In this document: one piece after another, positions 16,401 through 25,510 of the stretch
Numbering within the stretch: the stretch's first letter is position 1
Layout of the letters: every line of letters begins with the position of its first letter
Source: Streptantibioticus cattleyicolor NRRL 8057 = DSM 46488
GTDB lineage: Bacteria > Actinomycetota > Actinomycetes > Streptomycetales > Streptomycetaceae
Direction of reading: 5' to 3'
NCBI RefSeq assembly: GCF_000240165.1
Contig: NC_017586.1
Coordinates: 2,480,001 to 2,544,000 of the forward strand
DNA length: 64,000 nt
Position numbers and translations under genes: made by a program
Notes under the pieces: model-generated
The model's input: the letters and a program-made list of their open reading frames with translations, nothing else
Database searches by the model: none
Told to the model about the DNA's origin: nothing

Positions 16401-18614
16401 ATGCTTGGATCCACCCACGGCACCCTCAGCACCGACCCGCGCACGGCTCGCGCCGTGGCCTGCGGCGAGCGTCCGGGCACCGTCGTGCACGGGACGGCCG
16501 ACCTCGACGTCAGCGGCCGGCCGCTGCGGGCGTCCGTGCCCGACCTGGACCGGTTCTTCCGCCCCGAGTCGGTGGCCGTGATCGGCGCCACCGACGCCGA
16601 GGGCAAGCCCGGCACCGGCATCACCCGCCAGCTGGCCGCCTGGGCCGAACGGGTCGGTGCCCGGCTGCTGCCGGTGAACCCGGGGCGCGAGACCGTCTTC
16701 GGCCTGCGCTGCCATCACGACGTCGGCAGCCTGCCGCACCCGGTGGACCTCGCCGTCGTCCTGGTCGGGGACCCCCTTCCGGTGATCGAGGAACTGGCGG
16801 AGGCGAAGGCCCGGTTCGCCGTGGTCTTCGCCTCCGGTTTCGCGGAGACCGGGGCGGCCGGCGCGGCGGCCCAGCGGCGGCTCGCGGAGGCGGTCTCCCG
16901 GTCCGGGCTGCGGCTGCTCGGACCCAACACCAACCTCAACGCCTTCGAGACCTTCCGCGACGACCTCCAGGGCTCGGCCATCGCGCTGATCACCCAGTCA
17001 GGCCACCAGGGCCGGCCGGTCTTCGCGCTCCAGGAACTCGGGATCAGGCTCAGCCACTGGGCCCCGACCGGCAACGAGGCCGACCTGGAGACCGCCGACT
17101 TCATCGGCTATTTCGCCGAGCGGCCCGGGACCGGAGCGATCGCGGCGTATGTGGAAGGGCTCAAGGACGGGCGTTCGTTCACCCTGGCCGCCGACCGCGC
17201 CGCCCGCAACAAGGTGCCGCTGGTCGTGGTCAAGGTGGGCCGGACCGAGACCGGGGCCCGCACCGCCGCCTCCCACACCGGGAAGCTGACCGGGTCGGAC
17301 GCGGTGACCGACGCCGTCTTCCGGCAGTTCGGCGTGGTCCGGGTGGACGCGCTCGACCAGTTGCAGGACACCGCGGCGCTGCTCGCCCGGGCCCGTCCGC
17401 CGCTGGCCGAGGGTGTCGCCGTCTACTCGATATCCGGCGGCACCGGAGCCCACTTCGCCGACCTGGCCACCGCCGCCGGCCTCCCACTGCCCGTGCTCGG
17501 CGCCGACAAGCAGGCCGAACTCCACCAGTGGATCCCCGGCTACCTCAACGTCTCCAACCCGATCGACAACGGCGGCCACCCGGTCGGTGACTGGCGGGGC
17601 CGCAAGATCATCGACGCCATCCTGGCCGACCCGGCGATCGGGGTGCTCGTCTGCCCGATCACCGGCCCGTTCCCGCCGATGAGCGACAAGCTGGCGCAGG
17701 ACCTGGTGGACGCGGCGGAGCGGACCGAGAAGCTGGTGTGCGTGGTGTGGGGCTCGCCGGTGGGCACCGAGGACGCCTACCGCACCACCTTGCTGGGCTC
17801 CTCGCGGGTGGCCACGTTCCGTACGTTCGGCAACTGCGTGGGCGCGGTCAAGGCGTACCTGGACCACCACCGGTTCACGGCCGCCTACCGTTCCCCGTTC
17901 GAGGACGCGCCGCGCACCCCGTCGCCGTCGGCGCGCAAGGCGCGGGCGCTGCTCGCCCCGGGGCGGCGGCTCAGCGAGCACGCGGCCAAGCAGCTGCTGC
18001 GGGCGTACGGGATCCGGGTGCCCCGTGAGCAGTTGGTGAGCAGCGCGGCCGGGGCGGTGCGGGCCGCCGGGCTGGTGGGCTACCCGGTGGTGATGAAGGC
18101 CAGCGGCGACCGGCTCGCGCACAAGAGCGAGCTGGGGCTGGTGCAGGTCGGGCTCACCTCGGCCAGCCAGGTGCGGGACGCCTACCGGCAGCTGACCGAC
18201 ATCGCCAGGTACGAGGGGATCGCGCTGGACGGCGTGCTCGTGTGCCAGATGGTCGACCGCGGTGTGGAGATGGTGGTCGGCATGGCGCACGACGAGTTGT
18301 TCGGGCCGACGGTGACCGTGGGGCTCGGCGGCGTGCTGGTGGAGGTGTTGCGCGACACCTCGGTGCGCGTGCCGCCGTTCGGCGAGGACGAGGCCCGCGC
18401 GATGCTGCGTGAGCTGCGCGGCGCGCCCCTGCTGGACGGGGTGCGCGGCGCCCCGCCCGCCGACACCGACGCGCTCGTGGACGTGGTGCTCCGCACTCAG
18501 CGCATGGCGCTCGAACTCGGCGATCTGCTCGGCGAGTTGGACATCAACCCGTTGATGGTGCTGCCGCGCGGACAGGGCGCGGTGGCGCTGGACGCGCTCG
18601 CGGTGTGCCGCTGA
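16401..18614 (+). CDS. NDP-forming acyl-CoA synthetase (acetate-CoA ligase family)
   Basis: 737 aa single-chain enzyme of the ADP-forming acyl-CoA synthetase/succinyl-CoA ligase superfamily. In order it has a CoA-binding Rossmann domain (VAVIGATDAEGKPG, about residue 55), ligase-CoA domains with the phosphohistidine segment ASHTGKLTGSD (about 290), and a C-terminal ATP-grasp domain (VVMKASGDRLAHKSELG, about 570). It interconverts acyl-CoA plus ADP/Pi with acid plus ATP. In a catabolic setting it may salvage energy from released acetyl- or propionyl-CoA, or act as an acid activator. First gene of a unit that continues with the crotonase gene at 18760. Confidence 0.9.
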   Translation: MLGSTHGTLSTDPRTARAVACGERPGTVVHGTADLDVSGRPLRASVPDLDRFFRPESVAVIGATDAEGKPGTGITRQLAAWAERVGARLLPVNPGRETVFGLRCHHDVGSLPHPVDLAVVLVGDPLPVIEELAEAKARFAVVFASGFAETGAAGAAAQRRLAEAVSRSGLRLLGPNTNLNAFETFRDDLQGSAIALITQSGHQGRPVFALQELGIRLSHWAPTGNEADLETADFIGYFAERPGTGAIAAYVEGLKDGRSFTLAADRAARNKVPLVVVKVGRTETGARTAASHTGKLTGSDAVTDAVFRQFGVVRVDALDQLQDTAALLARARPPLAEGVAVYSISGGTGAHFADLATAAGLPLPVLGADKQAELHQWIPGYLNVSNPIDNGGHPVGDWRGRKIIDAILADPAIGVLVCPITGPFPPMSDKLAQDLVDAAERTEKLVCVVWGSPVGTEDAYRTTLLGSSRVATFRTFGNCVGAVKAYLDHHRFTAAYRSPFEDAPRTPSPSARKARALLAPGRRLSEHAAKQLLRAYGIRVPREQLVSSAAGAVRAAGLVGYPVVMKASGDRLAHKSELGLVQVGLTSASQVRDAYRQLTDIARYEGIALDGVLVCQMVDRGVEMVVGMAHDELFGPTVTVGLGGVLVEVLRDTSVRVPPFGEDEARAMLRELRGAPLLDGVRGAPPADTDALVDVVLRTQRMALELGDLLGELDINPLMVLPRGQGAVALDALAVCR

Positions 18615-18759
18615 GGGGTCGAACGGCCCCGCCCGGCCTGGCCGCGTTCCGCGCGCGGCCGGGCCTCCCGTGCCCCTCGGACCGTCCGCCCGCCCGATCG
18701 CGTACCCCCGCCGGAACCCGCCCGCCGCCCGGAGTCTCCGGGCCGATCGAAGGAACCTC

Positions 18760-19581
18760 ATGGCCGACTCCCCCCGTGAAGACCGTGTCGCTCCACTTGT
18801 ACTCCACGCCACTGACAACGGGGTGTCGTGGATCACGTTGAACCGGCCGGAGGCGATGAACGCGGTCGCGCCGGAGCAGCGGGAGCGGGTGATCGAGCTG
18901 CTGGCGGCGGCGTCGGCCGAGCCACGGGTGCGGGCGGTGGTGCTCACCGGCACCGGGCGGGCGTTCTGCGCCGGGGCCGATCTGCGCCGGGGCCAGGGTG
19001 GCGAGCCGACGGAGCCGGTGGCCGGGGACGCGGCCCGGACGATCCGGCGGGGCGCGCAGGCGTTGATCGCGGCGGTGCTGGACTGCGAGAAGCCGGTGAT
19101 CGCGGCCGTCAACGGGGTGGCGGCGGGGATCGGGGCCCATCTGGCGTTCGCCTGCGACCTGGTGATCGCGGCGGAGGACGCCCGGTTCATCGAGGTGTTC
19201 GTGCGCCGCGGGCTGGTGCCGGACGGGGGCGGAACGTATCTGCTGCCGCGTCTGGTCGGAGCGGCGCGGGCCAAGGAGTTGATGTTCTTCGGCGACGATC
19301 TCTCCGCGGCCGGTGCCGAACGGCTCGGGCTGGTCAACCGGGTCGTTTCCCCGCAGGACTTGGAGAAAACCACTCGTTCGTGGGCCGAACGGCTCGCTGC
19401 CGGACCGACCCGCGCGCTGGCGCTGACCAAGCAACTCGTCAACGCGTCCCTGGACGCCGACCGTGCCACCGCCTTCGCGGCCGAGGCGGCGGCCCAGGAG
19501 ATCAACATGACCACGGCAGACGCCCGGGAAGGGGTACGTGCCTTCGCCGAGCGCCGTGAGCCGGTCTTCCGCGGGCGGTGA
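18760..19581 (+). CDS. Enoyl-CoA hydratase/isomerase family protein (PaaG-like)
   Basis: 273 aa from the ATG at 18760 with GAAGGA upstream. It shows crotonase features: FCAGADLRRG oxyanion motif, NGVAAGIGAHLAFACD, and GLVPDGGGTYLLPRLVG. The PDGGG aspartate corresponds to the catalytic residue of PaaG-type isomerases. It also has a Glu in FIEVFVRRG, so hydratase or isomerase are both possible. There is a 145-bp gap after the acyl-CoA synthetase without a palindrome, so it is probably co-transcribed with it. Confidence 0.88.
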   Translation: MADSPREDRVAPLVLHATDNGVSWITLNRPEAMNAVAPEQRERVIELLAAASAEPRVRAVVLTGTGRAFCAGADLRRGQGGEPTEPVAGDAARTIRRGAQALIAAVLDCEKPVIAAVNGVAAGIGAHLAFACDLVIAAEDARFIEVFVRRGLVPDGGGTYLLPRLVGAARAKELMFFGDDLSAAGAERLGLVNRVVSPQDLEKTTRSWAERLAAGPTRALALTKQLVNASLDADRATAFAAEAAAQEINMTTADAREGVRAFAERREPVFRGR

Positions 19582-19642
19582 CGGCGGTGCCGGGGCCGCG
19601 TACCGGTGCGGGGCGCCACGGGTCCGTCCGCACCCTTCCGTA

Positions 19643-19657
19643 CTGACGACGCATCAG
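19643..19657. promoter_or_regulatory. Regulon operator 6, CTGACG-ACG-CATCAG
   Basis: One substitution from the inverted repeat, 13 bases upstream of the flavin reductase start. Confidence 0.65.
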
Positions 19658-19670
19658 TTTCAATGGACTT

Positions 19671-20309
19671 GTGATGGGTCACGCAGGGATGGCGGTGGCC
19701 GCCGTCCGTTATCTCCGGTCGGTGGGGGCCGCGACGTCCGCGGGGCCCGCCGGTGGTTCCCCGGCCAGGCCCGTGCTGCGGGCCGTGGGCGCCCCCGAGG
19801 GTTCGCCGGAGCGGATGGATCCGGCGGAGTTCCGGCGGGTGCTGGGGCACTTCGCGACCGGGGTCACCGTCGTGACCGCGCCGGCGGCGGCCGGTGAGGA
19901 GCGGCCGGCCGGGTTCGCCTGCCAGTCCTTCGCCTCGCTCTCCCTGGATCCGCCGCTGGTCGCGTTCATGGTCTCGCGTACCTCCACGACGTGGCCGCGG
20001 ATCGCCAACGCCGGGGTCTTCTGCGTCAACATCCTCGGCGCCGGCCAGGACGCGCAGTGCCGGGCGTTCGCGGTGAGCGGTGCGGACAAGTTCGCGGGGG
20101 TCGAGTGGTCGCCGGCGCCGGCCACCGGGTCGCCGCTGCTGGCCGGGGTGGCGGCGTGGGTGGACTGCACCGTCCACACCGTGCACACCGGTGGCGACCA
20201 CCTGGTGGTGATCGGCAGGGTGGACGATCTCGGCACGGCCGACGAGCCGGTGGCGCCGCTGCTGTTCCACCGGGGCCGATTCGGCCGCTTTACCGCCGTG
20301 GACGGTTGA
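19671..20309 (+). CDS. Flavin reductase-like FMN-binding protein (HsaB-like)
   Basis: 212 aa. The conserved flavin reductase domain starts near residue 49 (FRRVLGHFATGVTVVTA) and contains GFACQSFASLSLDPPLVAF, the FMN-contact region. Such proteins supply reduced flavin to a two-component monooxygenase, as HsaB does for HsaA in steroid degradation. No oxygenase component is in this window. Start uncertain: GTG 19671 or ATG 19674 just after the operator would be leaderless, and ATG 19815 begins the conserved domain. Confidence 0.82.
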   Translation: MMGHAGMAVAAVRYLRSVGAATSAGPAGGSPARPVLRAVGAPEGSPERMDPAEFRRVLGHFATGVTVVTAPAAAGEERPAGFACQSFASLSLDPPLVAFMVSRTSTTWPRIANAGVFCVNILGAGQDAQCRAFAVSGADKFAGVEWSPAPATGSPLLAGVAAWVDCTVHTVHTGGDHLVVIGRVDDLGTADEPVAPLLFHRGRFGRFTAVDG

Positions 20310-20328
20310 AACCTCGCCGACCCGGATT

Positions 20329-21714
20329 TTACCCCGCGACCAGCGCCGGGTTCAGCCGGGCGCGCTTCCGGCGGATCACCAGTGCCATCAGCGCGGCGAC
20401 GGCGCACAGCGCGCCCGAGGTGTACCAGGCCAGGTCGTAGCTGCCGAAGGTGTCCCGGACGAGTCCGGCGAGGAAGGCCACGAAGGCGGCGCCGACCTGG
20501 TGGGAGGCGAGCACCCAGCCGAAGACGACGGGCGCCTCGTCCCCGTAGTGCTCACGGCAGAGCGCCAGCGTGGGGGGCACCGTGGCGACCCAGTCGAGGC
20601 CGTAGAAGACGATGAAGAAGAGCATCGGCGGGTGGACGGTGGCCGCGAAGAGCATCGGCAGGAAGATCAGCGACAGTCCGCGCAGCCCGTAGTAGACGGC
20701 GAGCAGCCGGCGCGCGTCGAACCGGTCGGTGAACCAGCCGGAGGCGATGGTGCCCGCGATGTCGAACACCCCGATGACGGCCAGCAGGCTCGCGGCGGCC
20801 GTGGTCGGCATGCCGTGGTCGTGGGCGGCGGGTACGAAGTGGGTGCCCACCAGGCCGTTGGTGGAGGCGCCGCAGATCGCGAAGGTGCCGGCGAGCAGCC
20901 AGAACGGTTTGGTGCGGGCGGCCGAGAAGAGCGCCCCCAGCGCGCGCCGGGCGGCGCCGGGGCGGCGGGGCGGGGCGGGTACAGGTTCGGCCGGGTCGGC
21001 GCCGTACGGCTGGAGCCCCAGGTCCTGGGGGTTGTCGCGGAGCAGCCAGACGACCAGCGGGACGACGGCGAGGGCGGCGAGGGCGACCATGAGCGCGGCG
21101 GTCCGCCAGCCGTGGGCGTTCACGACGGTCGACACCAGCGGCAGGAAGACCAGTTGACCGGCCGCGCCGCCCGCGGTCAGGATGCCGGACACCAGGCCAC
21201 GGCGGTGGACGAACCACCGTCCGGTGATGGTGCCGACGAACGCCAGGGCCATCGAGCCGGTGCCGAGGCCGACGAGCACGCCCCAGCAGAGCATCAGTTG
21301 CCAGCTCGCCGTCATGAACACGGTCAGTCCGCTGCCCGCGCTCACCAGGACCAGGGCGGCGGTGACCACCTTGCGGATGCCGAAACGATCCATCAGCGCG
21401 GCGGCGAACGGTGATGTCAGGCCGTACAGAGCCATGTTGACCGAGACGGCGGCGCTGATGGTGGCGTGCGACCAGCCGAACTCCGCGTGCAGCGGGTCGA
21501 TCAGCACACTGGGCACGGCGCGGAACGCGGCGGCTCCGACCAGGGTGAGGAAGGCGACGGCCGCGATCCACCAGGCCCGGTGGATGCGCCCGCCACGGCG
21601 CGGTCCCGGCCCCGTCTGCGGAAGGATCGTTTCCTCGGGCGCGTTGGCACCGGTGGTGCCGGGGTCGTGGATCGCATCGGGTTCGCGTATCGAGTCTGAA
21701 GTTGATCGCGTCAC
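20329..21714 (-). CDS. MFS transporter, 12-TM (monocarboxylate/oxalate-formate type)
   Basis: 461 aa with about 12 hydrophobic segments. After TM2 comes the MFS loop ALMDRFGIRKV, and a matching loop SGWFTDRFDARR follows in the second half. The N-terminal 40 residues are polar and probably cytoplasmic. Similar to actinobacterial transporters of the monocarboxylate-porter kind, so it may import a carboxylate substrate of the surrounding pathway. It lacks the regulon palindrome. Divergent from the GlxA-like regulator, with a short ACCGA/TCGGT dyad at 21716-21731 at the start codon. Confidence 0.88.
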   Translation of the reverse strand: MTRSTSDSIREPDAIHDPGTTGANAPEETILPQTGPGPRRGGRIHRAWWIAAVAFLTLVGAAAFRAVPSVLIDPLHAEFGWSHATISAAVSVNMALYGLTSPFAAALMDRFGIRKVVTAALVLVSAGSGLTVFMTASWQLMLCWGVLVGLGTGSMALAFVGTITGRWFVHRRGLVSGILTAGGAAGQLVFLPLVSTVVNAHGWRTAALMVALAALAVVPLVVWLLRDNPQDLGLQPYGADPAEPVPAPPRRPGAARRALGALFSAARTKPFWLLAGTFAICGASTNGLVGTHFVPAAHDHGMPTTAAASLLAVIGVFDIAGTIASGWFTDRFDARRLLAVYYGLRGLSLIFLPMLFAATVHPPMLFFIVFYGLDWVATVPPTLALCREHYGDEAPVVFGWVLASHQVGAAFVAFLAGLVRDTFGSYDLAWYTSGALCAVAALMALVIRRKRARLNPALVAG

Positions 21715-21785
21715 GACCGATATCTTTCGGTGCCGGTTGTGATCGATCGAGTGGCCTGAAAGCCATGATGTGCAAGGATCGGGCC

Positions 21786-22895
21786 ATGACCGTCATCGAC
21801 GCGCAGTCCATGACCGGAACCGTCGCCCCGGGCCCCGCGCCCGCCTCCGACGGCGCCACGACGCACACCCCACGTTCGAGTGGTTTGGACTGGGAACGGC
21901 CGCAAAGACTCGCCGACGGAACGCCCGTGCACCGCGTGGCCGTACTGGTGCAGGACGGGGTCATCCCGTTCGAACTCGGCATCCCCGCCCGCATCCTCGG
22001 CGGCTCCCGCACCGAGCACGGCGAGGACCTCTACAGCGTGCGGACGTGCGCGCCCCGGCCCGGTCCGGTCCACACCGACGCCGACTTCACCATCGACGTC
22101 CGCTACGGCCTCGAATCGCTGGCCCTGGCCGACACCGTGGTGGTCCCCTCCGCCCACGAGGCGGGGCCGGTGTACGAGGAGGGGCGGCTGACCCGCGAGT
22201 TGAGGGACGCCCTGGCGGCGATCCGGCCCGGCACCCGCATGGTGTCCATCTGCACCGGCAGTTACGTGCTCGCCGCCGCCGGGCTGCTCGACGGCCGTCC
22301 GGCCACCACCCACTGGAAGCGCACCGACCACTTCCAGCGGCTCTTCCCCCGGGTACGCGTCGACCCCGACGTGCTCTTCGTGGACGACGGCGACGTGCTG
22401 ACCTCGGCCGGCGTCGCGGCCGGGGTGGACCTGTGCCTGCACCTGGTCCGGCGGGACCACGGCGCGTCCGTCGCCAACTCCATCGCCCGGCGCACCGTCG
22501 TACCGCCGCACCGGGACGGCGGGCAGGCGCAGTACGTGCTGCGCCCGGTGCCGGACGCGCAGGTGGCGACCACGGCGACCGCCCGGGAGTGGGCCCAGGA
22601 CCACCTGGAGGAGCCCATCACGCTGCGCGACCTGGCCGACCAGGAGTCGATGAGCGTACGGACGTTCACCCGGCGCTTCCGCGAGGAGACCGGGGTCAGC
22701 CCGGGGCAGTGGCTCACCCGGCAACGTGTCGAGCGCGCACGGCAGTTGCTGGAGTCCACGGAGCTTACGGTGGACCAGGTGGCGCGCAGCGCCGGTTTCG
22801 GCACGGCCGCCTCGCTGCGCCAGCATCTTCAGGCGGCGCTGGGGGTGTCGCCGACCGCGTACCGGCGCACCTTCCGCACGCCCGCTGCCGGGTGA
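21786..22895 (+). CDS. GlxA family regulator (DJ-1/PfpI domain plus AraC HTH)
   Basis: 369 aa from ATG 21786 (an ATG at 21765 is possible). The N-terminal DJ-1/PfpI amidase-like domain has the nucleophile-elbow region MVSICTGSYVLAAAG. The C-terminal AraC domain has two HTH motifs (ITLRDLADQESMSVRTFTRRF and VDQVARSAGFGTAASLRQH). In family members the DJ-1 domain senses a ligand rather than cleaving a substrate. Divergent from the MFS gene, which it probably controls. Confidence 0.9.
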   Translation: MTVIDAQSMTGTVAPGPAPASDGATTHTPRSSGLDWERPQRLADGTPVHRVAVLVQDGVIPFELGIPARILGGSRTEHGEDLYSVRTCAPRPGPVHTDADFTIDVRYGLESLALADTVVVPSAHEAGPVYEEGRLTRELRDALAAIRPGTRMVSICTGSYVLAAAGLLDGRPATTHWKRTDHFQRLFPRVRVDPDVLFVDDGDVLTSAGVAAGVDLCLHLVRRDHGASVANSIARRTVVPPHRDGGQAQYVLRPVPDAQVATTATAREWAQDHLEEPITLRDLADQESMSVRTFTRRFREETGVSPGQWLTRQRVERARQLLESTELTVDQVARSAGFGTAASLRQHLQAALGVSPTAYRRTFRTPAAG

Positions 22896-22911
22896 GACCG
22901 GCTGCCGTCGT

Positions 22912-23991
22912 TCAGGGACCGAAAGTGAGAACGGCCCGCAGCACGCGTCCGTTCCGGGCGTCGGCCACGGCCTTGGCGAAGTCCTCGATCGGGTAGGTGG
23001 TGCCGACCAACTCGTCCAAGTACAACCGCCCTTGGCGGTACAGCTCGGCGTAGAGCGGTATGTCGCGCTGCGGGCGGGACGTACCGTAGCGGCAGCCGAG
23101 GATCGATTTGTCGAGATAGAGCCCGGACAACCGGATGGACGCCTCGGCCTCGGGCGGGGCGACCCCGAGCAGGACGGCCTGGCCGTGCCGGTCGAGGAGG
23201 TCGACGGCCTGACGGACCAGGGCGGGCCGGCCGACGCATTCGAAGGTGTGGTCGGCGCCGCCCGGCAGCAGGCGGCGCACCGCGGCGACGGTGTCCTCGA
23301 CGGCCGAGGCGTCGACGAAGTCGGTGGCGCCGAACCGCCGGGCCGGCCCCTGTCTGGCCGGGTCGGCGTCGACGGCGACGATGCGGCCGGCCCCGGCGAT
23401 CCGGGCGCCCTGGACGACGTTGAGGCCGACGCCGCCGGTGCCGATCACGACGACGCTCTCGCCCCGGTCGACCCTGGCCCGGTTGAGGACCGCGCCGACG
23501 CCGGTCAGTACGGCGCAGCCGATCAGGGCGGCCGAGGTGAACGGCACGTCGGCGGGGATCGGCACGGCCTGCACGGCGGTGACCACGGTGCGTTCCGCGA
23601 ACGCCGAGTTGGCCGCGAAGTTGTACAGCGCGGTTCCGTCCAGGGTGAACGGCCGCGCGGGGCGTCCGATCGCCTTGCGGCACATCGTGGGGCGTCCCCG
23701 GTCGCAGTCGGCGCAGGTACCGCAGTTGGCCAGGGTCGACAGGGCCACGTGGTCGCCCGGGGCCACATGGCCGACACCGGGGCCCACGGCCTCGACGACG
23801 CCGGCCCCCTCATGGCCGAGGACCACCGGCAGCGGAAACGGAATGGTGCCGTCCATCACCGACAGGTCGCTGTGGCACAGCCCCGCGGCCCTGATCCGCA
23901 CGGCCACCTCGCCCGGCCCCGGGTCGCGTACCCGCAGGCCGGTGACGACCCGGGGGGCCGTGCCGTCGAAGATGACGCCTCTCATGAGCAC
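22912..23991 (-). CDS. Zinc-dependent alcohol dehydrogenase
   Basis: 359 aa medium-chain dehydrogenase. Catalytic zinc ligands lie in GLCHSDL and LGHEGAGVVEAVG. The structural zinc lobe CGTCADCDRGRPTMC is complete. The NAD-binding GTGGVGLNVVQGA is near residue 187. This is the NAD-linked class III/benzyl alcohol type (AdhC/XylB-like). Last gene of a four-gene minus-strand operon, starting 7 bases after the aldehyde dehydrogenase stop. The pair suggests oxidation of an alcohol through the aldehyde to an acid before CoA ligation. Confidence 0.92.
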   Translation of the reverse strand: MLMRGVIFDGTAPRVVTGLRVRDPGPGEVAVRIRAAGLCHSDLSVMDGTIPFPLPVVLGHEGAGVVEAVGPGVGHVAPGDHVALSTLANCGTCADCDRGRPTMCRKAIGRPARPFTLDGTALYNFAANSAFAERTVVTAVQAVPIPADVPFTSAALIGCAVLTGVGAVLNRARVDRGESVVVIGTGGVGLNVVQGARIAGAGRIVAVDADPARQGPARRFGATDFVDASAVEDTVAAVRRLLPGGADHTFECVGRPALVRQAVDLLDRHGQAVLLGVAPPEAEASIRLSGLYLDKSILGCRYGTSRPQRDIPLYAELYRQGRLYLDELVGTTYPIEDFAKAVADARNGRVLRAVLTFGP

Positions 23992-23998
23992 CGCTCCT

Positions 23999-25510
23999 TC
24001 AGGACGGCCAGACCACCGACTGGAGTTCGCTGTACGCGTGCAGCCCGAAGGAGCCGCCGTCGCGTCCGACGCCGCTGTCCTTGAAGCCGCCGAAAGGGGT
24101 CTCCGGGTGGCGCTGGACGGTGTTGATGCCGACGTTTCCGCTGCGCAGCCGGGCCGCCAGCGCCCAGGCCCGGCCCGCGTCCCGGGAGAAGACGTAGTCG
24201 TACAGGCCGTACGGGGTGCCGTTGGCGACAGCGACGGCCTCGTCCTCGGTGTCGAACGGGATGGCCACGACGACCGGGCCGAAGATCTCCTCCTGGGCGA
24301 CGGTCATCTCCAGTGAGGCGTCGGTGATCAGCGTGGGCGCCACGTAGTAACCGGGCGTCACGGCGGGGCGGGTACCGCCGGTGACGACGCGGGCGCCCTG
24401 GTCGCGGGCGCCGGCGACGTACGCCTCGACGCGGTCGCGCTGGGCTGCGCTGATCAACGGGCCGACGATCGTGGAGTTATCCACAGGGTCCCCGATTGTC
24501 AGTGACTCCGCGTAATGTTGGAGACTGGTGACGACCTTCTCGTACAGCGCGCGATGGACGAGCACGCGGGTCGGTGCCGTGCAGATCTGTCCGCTGTGGA
24601 AGGACCAGGTCGAACCGACCGCGCCGATGGCCGACTTCAGGCCCACTTCCGGCACATCCTCCATGACGATCGCCGCGCCCTTGCCGCCCAGCTCCATCAG
24701 GGTGCGCTTCATCGTCCGTCCCGCCGTCACGGCTATCGCCTTACCCACGGAGGTGGAACCGGTGAAACTGATCATGTCGACCCCCGGGTGTGCGACCAGG
24801 GCCTCCCCGGTCGCCGCGCCGGCCCCGGTCACCACGTTGAACACGCCGTCGGGGAGCCCGGCCTCCTTCAGCAGTTCGCCGAGGAGCAGGCAGCTCAGCG
24901 GGTCCTGCGGAGCCGGCTTGGCCACCACGGTGTTGCCCATGGCCAGTGCGGGCGCGGCCTTCCCGGCGAGGTTGACCAGGGGGAAGTTGTAGGAGGTGAC
25001 GCAGGCGACCACGCCCACCGGACGCCGCACCGCCGCCGCGCCGATCAGGCCCCCGGGCGCCAGCGGGGACGCCTTGACCGGCACGGGGGCCAGCGGAACG
25101 GTGTCCGGCTCGGTGGCGCCCCGGGCGTAGCGCCGGAAGCGTTCCGCCGCCGTCGGCACCTGCATGGTGGCGGCGACCCGGATCGTGGCGCCGGTCTCCG
25201 CCTGCACCAACGGGACGAGTCCGGCGGCCCGTTCGGCAAGCAGCTCGGCCGCCCTGGCGAGCACGGCCGCCCGCCGCTCCGGTGCGGTACGGCTCCAGGC
25301 CGGCCAGGCGTCGCGGGCCGCCCGCACGGCGGCGTCGACGTCGCCCTCGGTCGCCTGCGGGGCGTGGCCGACGACCCGTTCGGTGGCGGGGTCGACGACG
25401 GGGTAGTGGCCGCCGCCGGGGCGCTGCCAGGAGCCGTCGATCCAGTGTCCGTGGATCCGGGCGGCGGCCTCGGCGGCCGTCGGGTTCGCGGGTGCGGGAC
25501 GGCCGGTCAC
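23999..25510 (-). CDS. NAD(P)-dependent aldehyde dehydrogenase
   Basis: 503 aa from a GTG at 25510 that overlaps the preceding stop (GTGA). Catalytic Cys lies in HSGQICTAP, catalytic Glu in LMELGGKGA, and the nucleotide-binding motif is FTGSTSVGKAI. The C-terminal signature ETPFGGFKDSGVGRDGG is intact. Oxidises an aldehyde to a carboxylate, presumably the product of the alcohol dehydrogenase encoded next. Confidence 0.93.
   Translation of the reverse strand: MTGRPAPANPTAAEAAARIHGHWIDGSWQRPGGGHYPVVDPATERVVGHAPQATEGDVDAAVRAARDAWPAWSRTAPERRAAVLARAAELLAERAAGLVPLVQAETGATIRVAATMQVPTAAERFRRYARGATEPDTVPLAPVPVKASPLAPGGLIGAAAVRRPVGVVACVTSYNFPLVNLAGKAAPALAMGNTVVAKPAPQDPLSCLLLGELLKEAGLPDGVFNVVTGAGAATGEALVAHPGVDMISFTGSTSVGKAIAVTAGRTMKRTLMELGGKGAAIVMEDVPEVGLKSAIGAVGSTWSFHSGQICTAPTRVLVHRALYEKVVTSLQHYAESLTIGDPVDNSTIVGPLISAAQRDRVEAYVAGARDQGARVVTGGTRPAVTPGYYVAPTLITDASLEMTVAQEEIFGPVVVAIPFDTEDEAVAVANGTPYGLYDYVFSRDAGRAWALAARLRSGNVGINTVQRHPETPFGGFKDSGVGRDGGSFGLHAYSELQSVVWPS

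Noticed and set aside
16998-20270. 1090-codon open frame on the minus strand
   Set aside because: It is antisense to the acyl-CoA synthetase, crotonase and flavin reductase genes, has Arg/His/Gly/Pro-rich composition and no recognisable domain. High third-position GC keeps such frames open.
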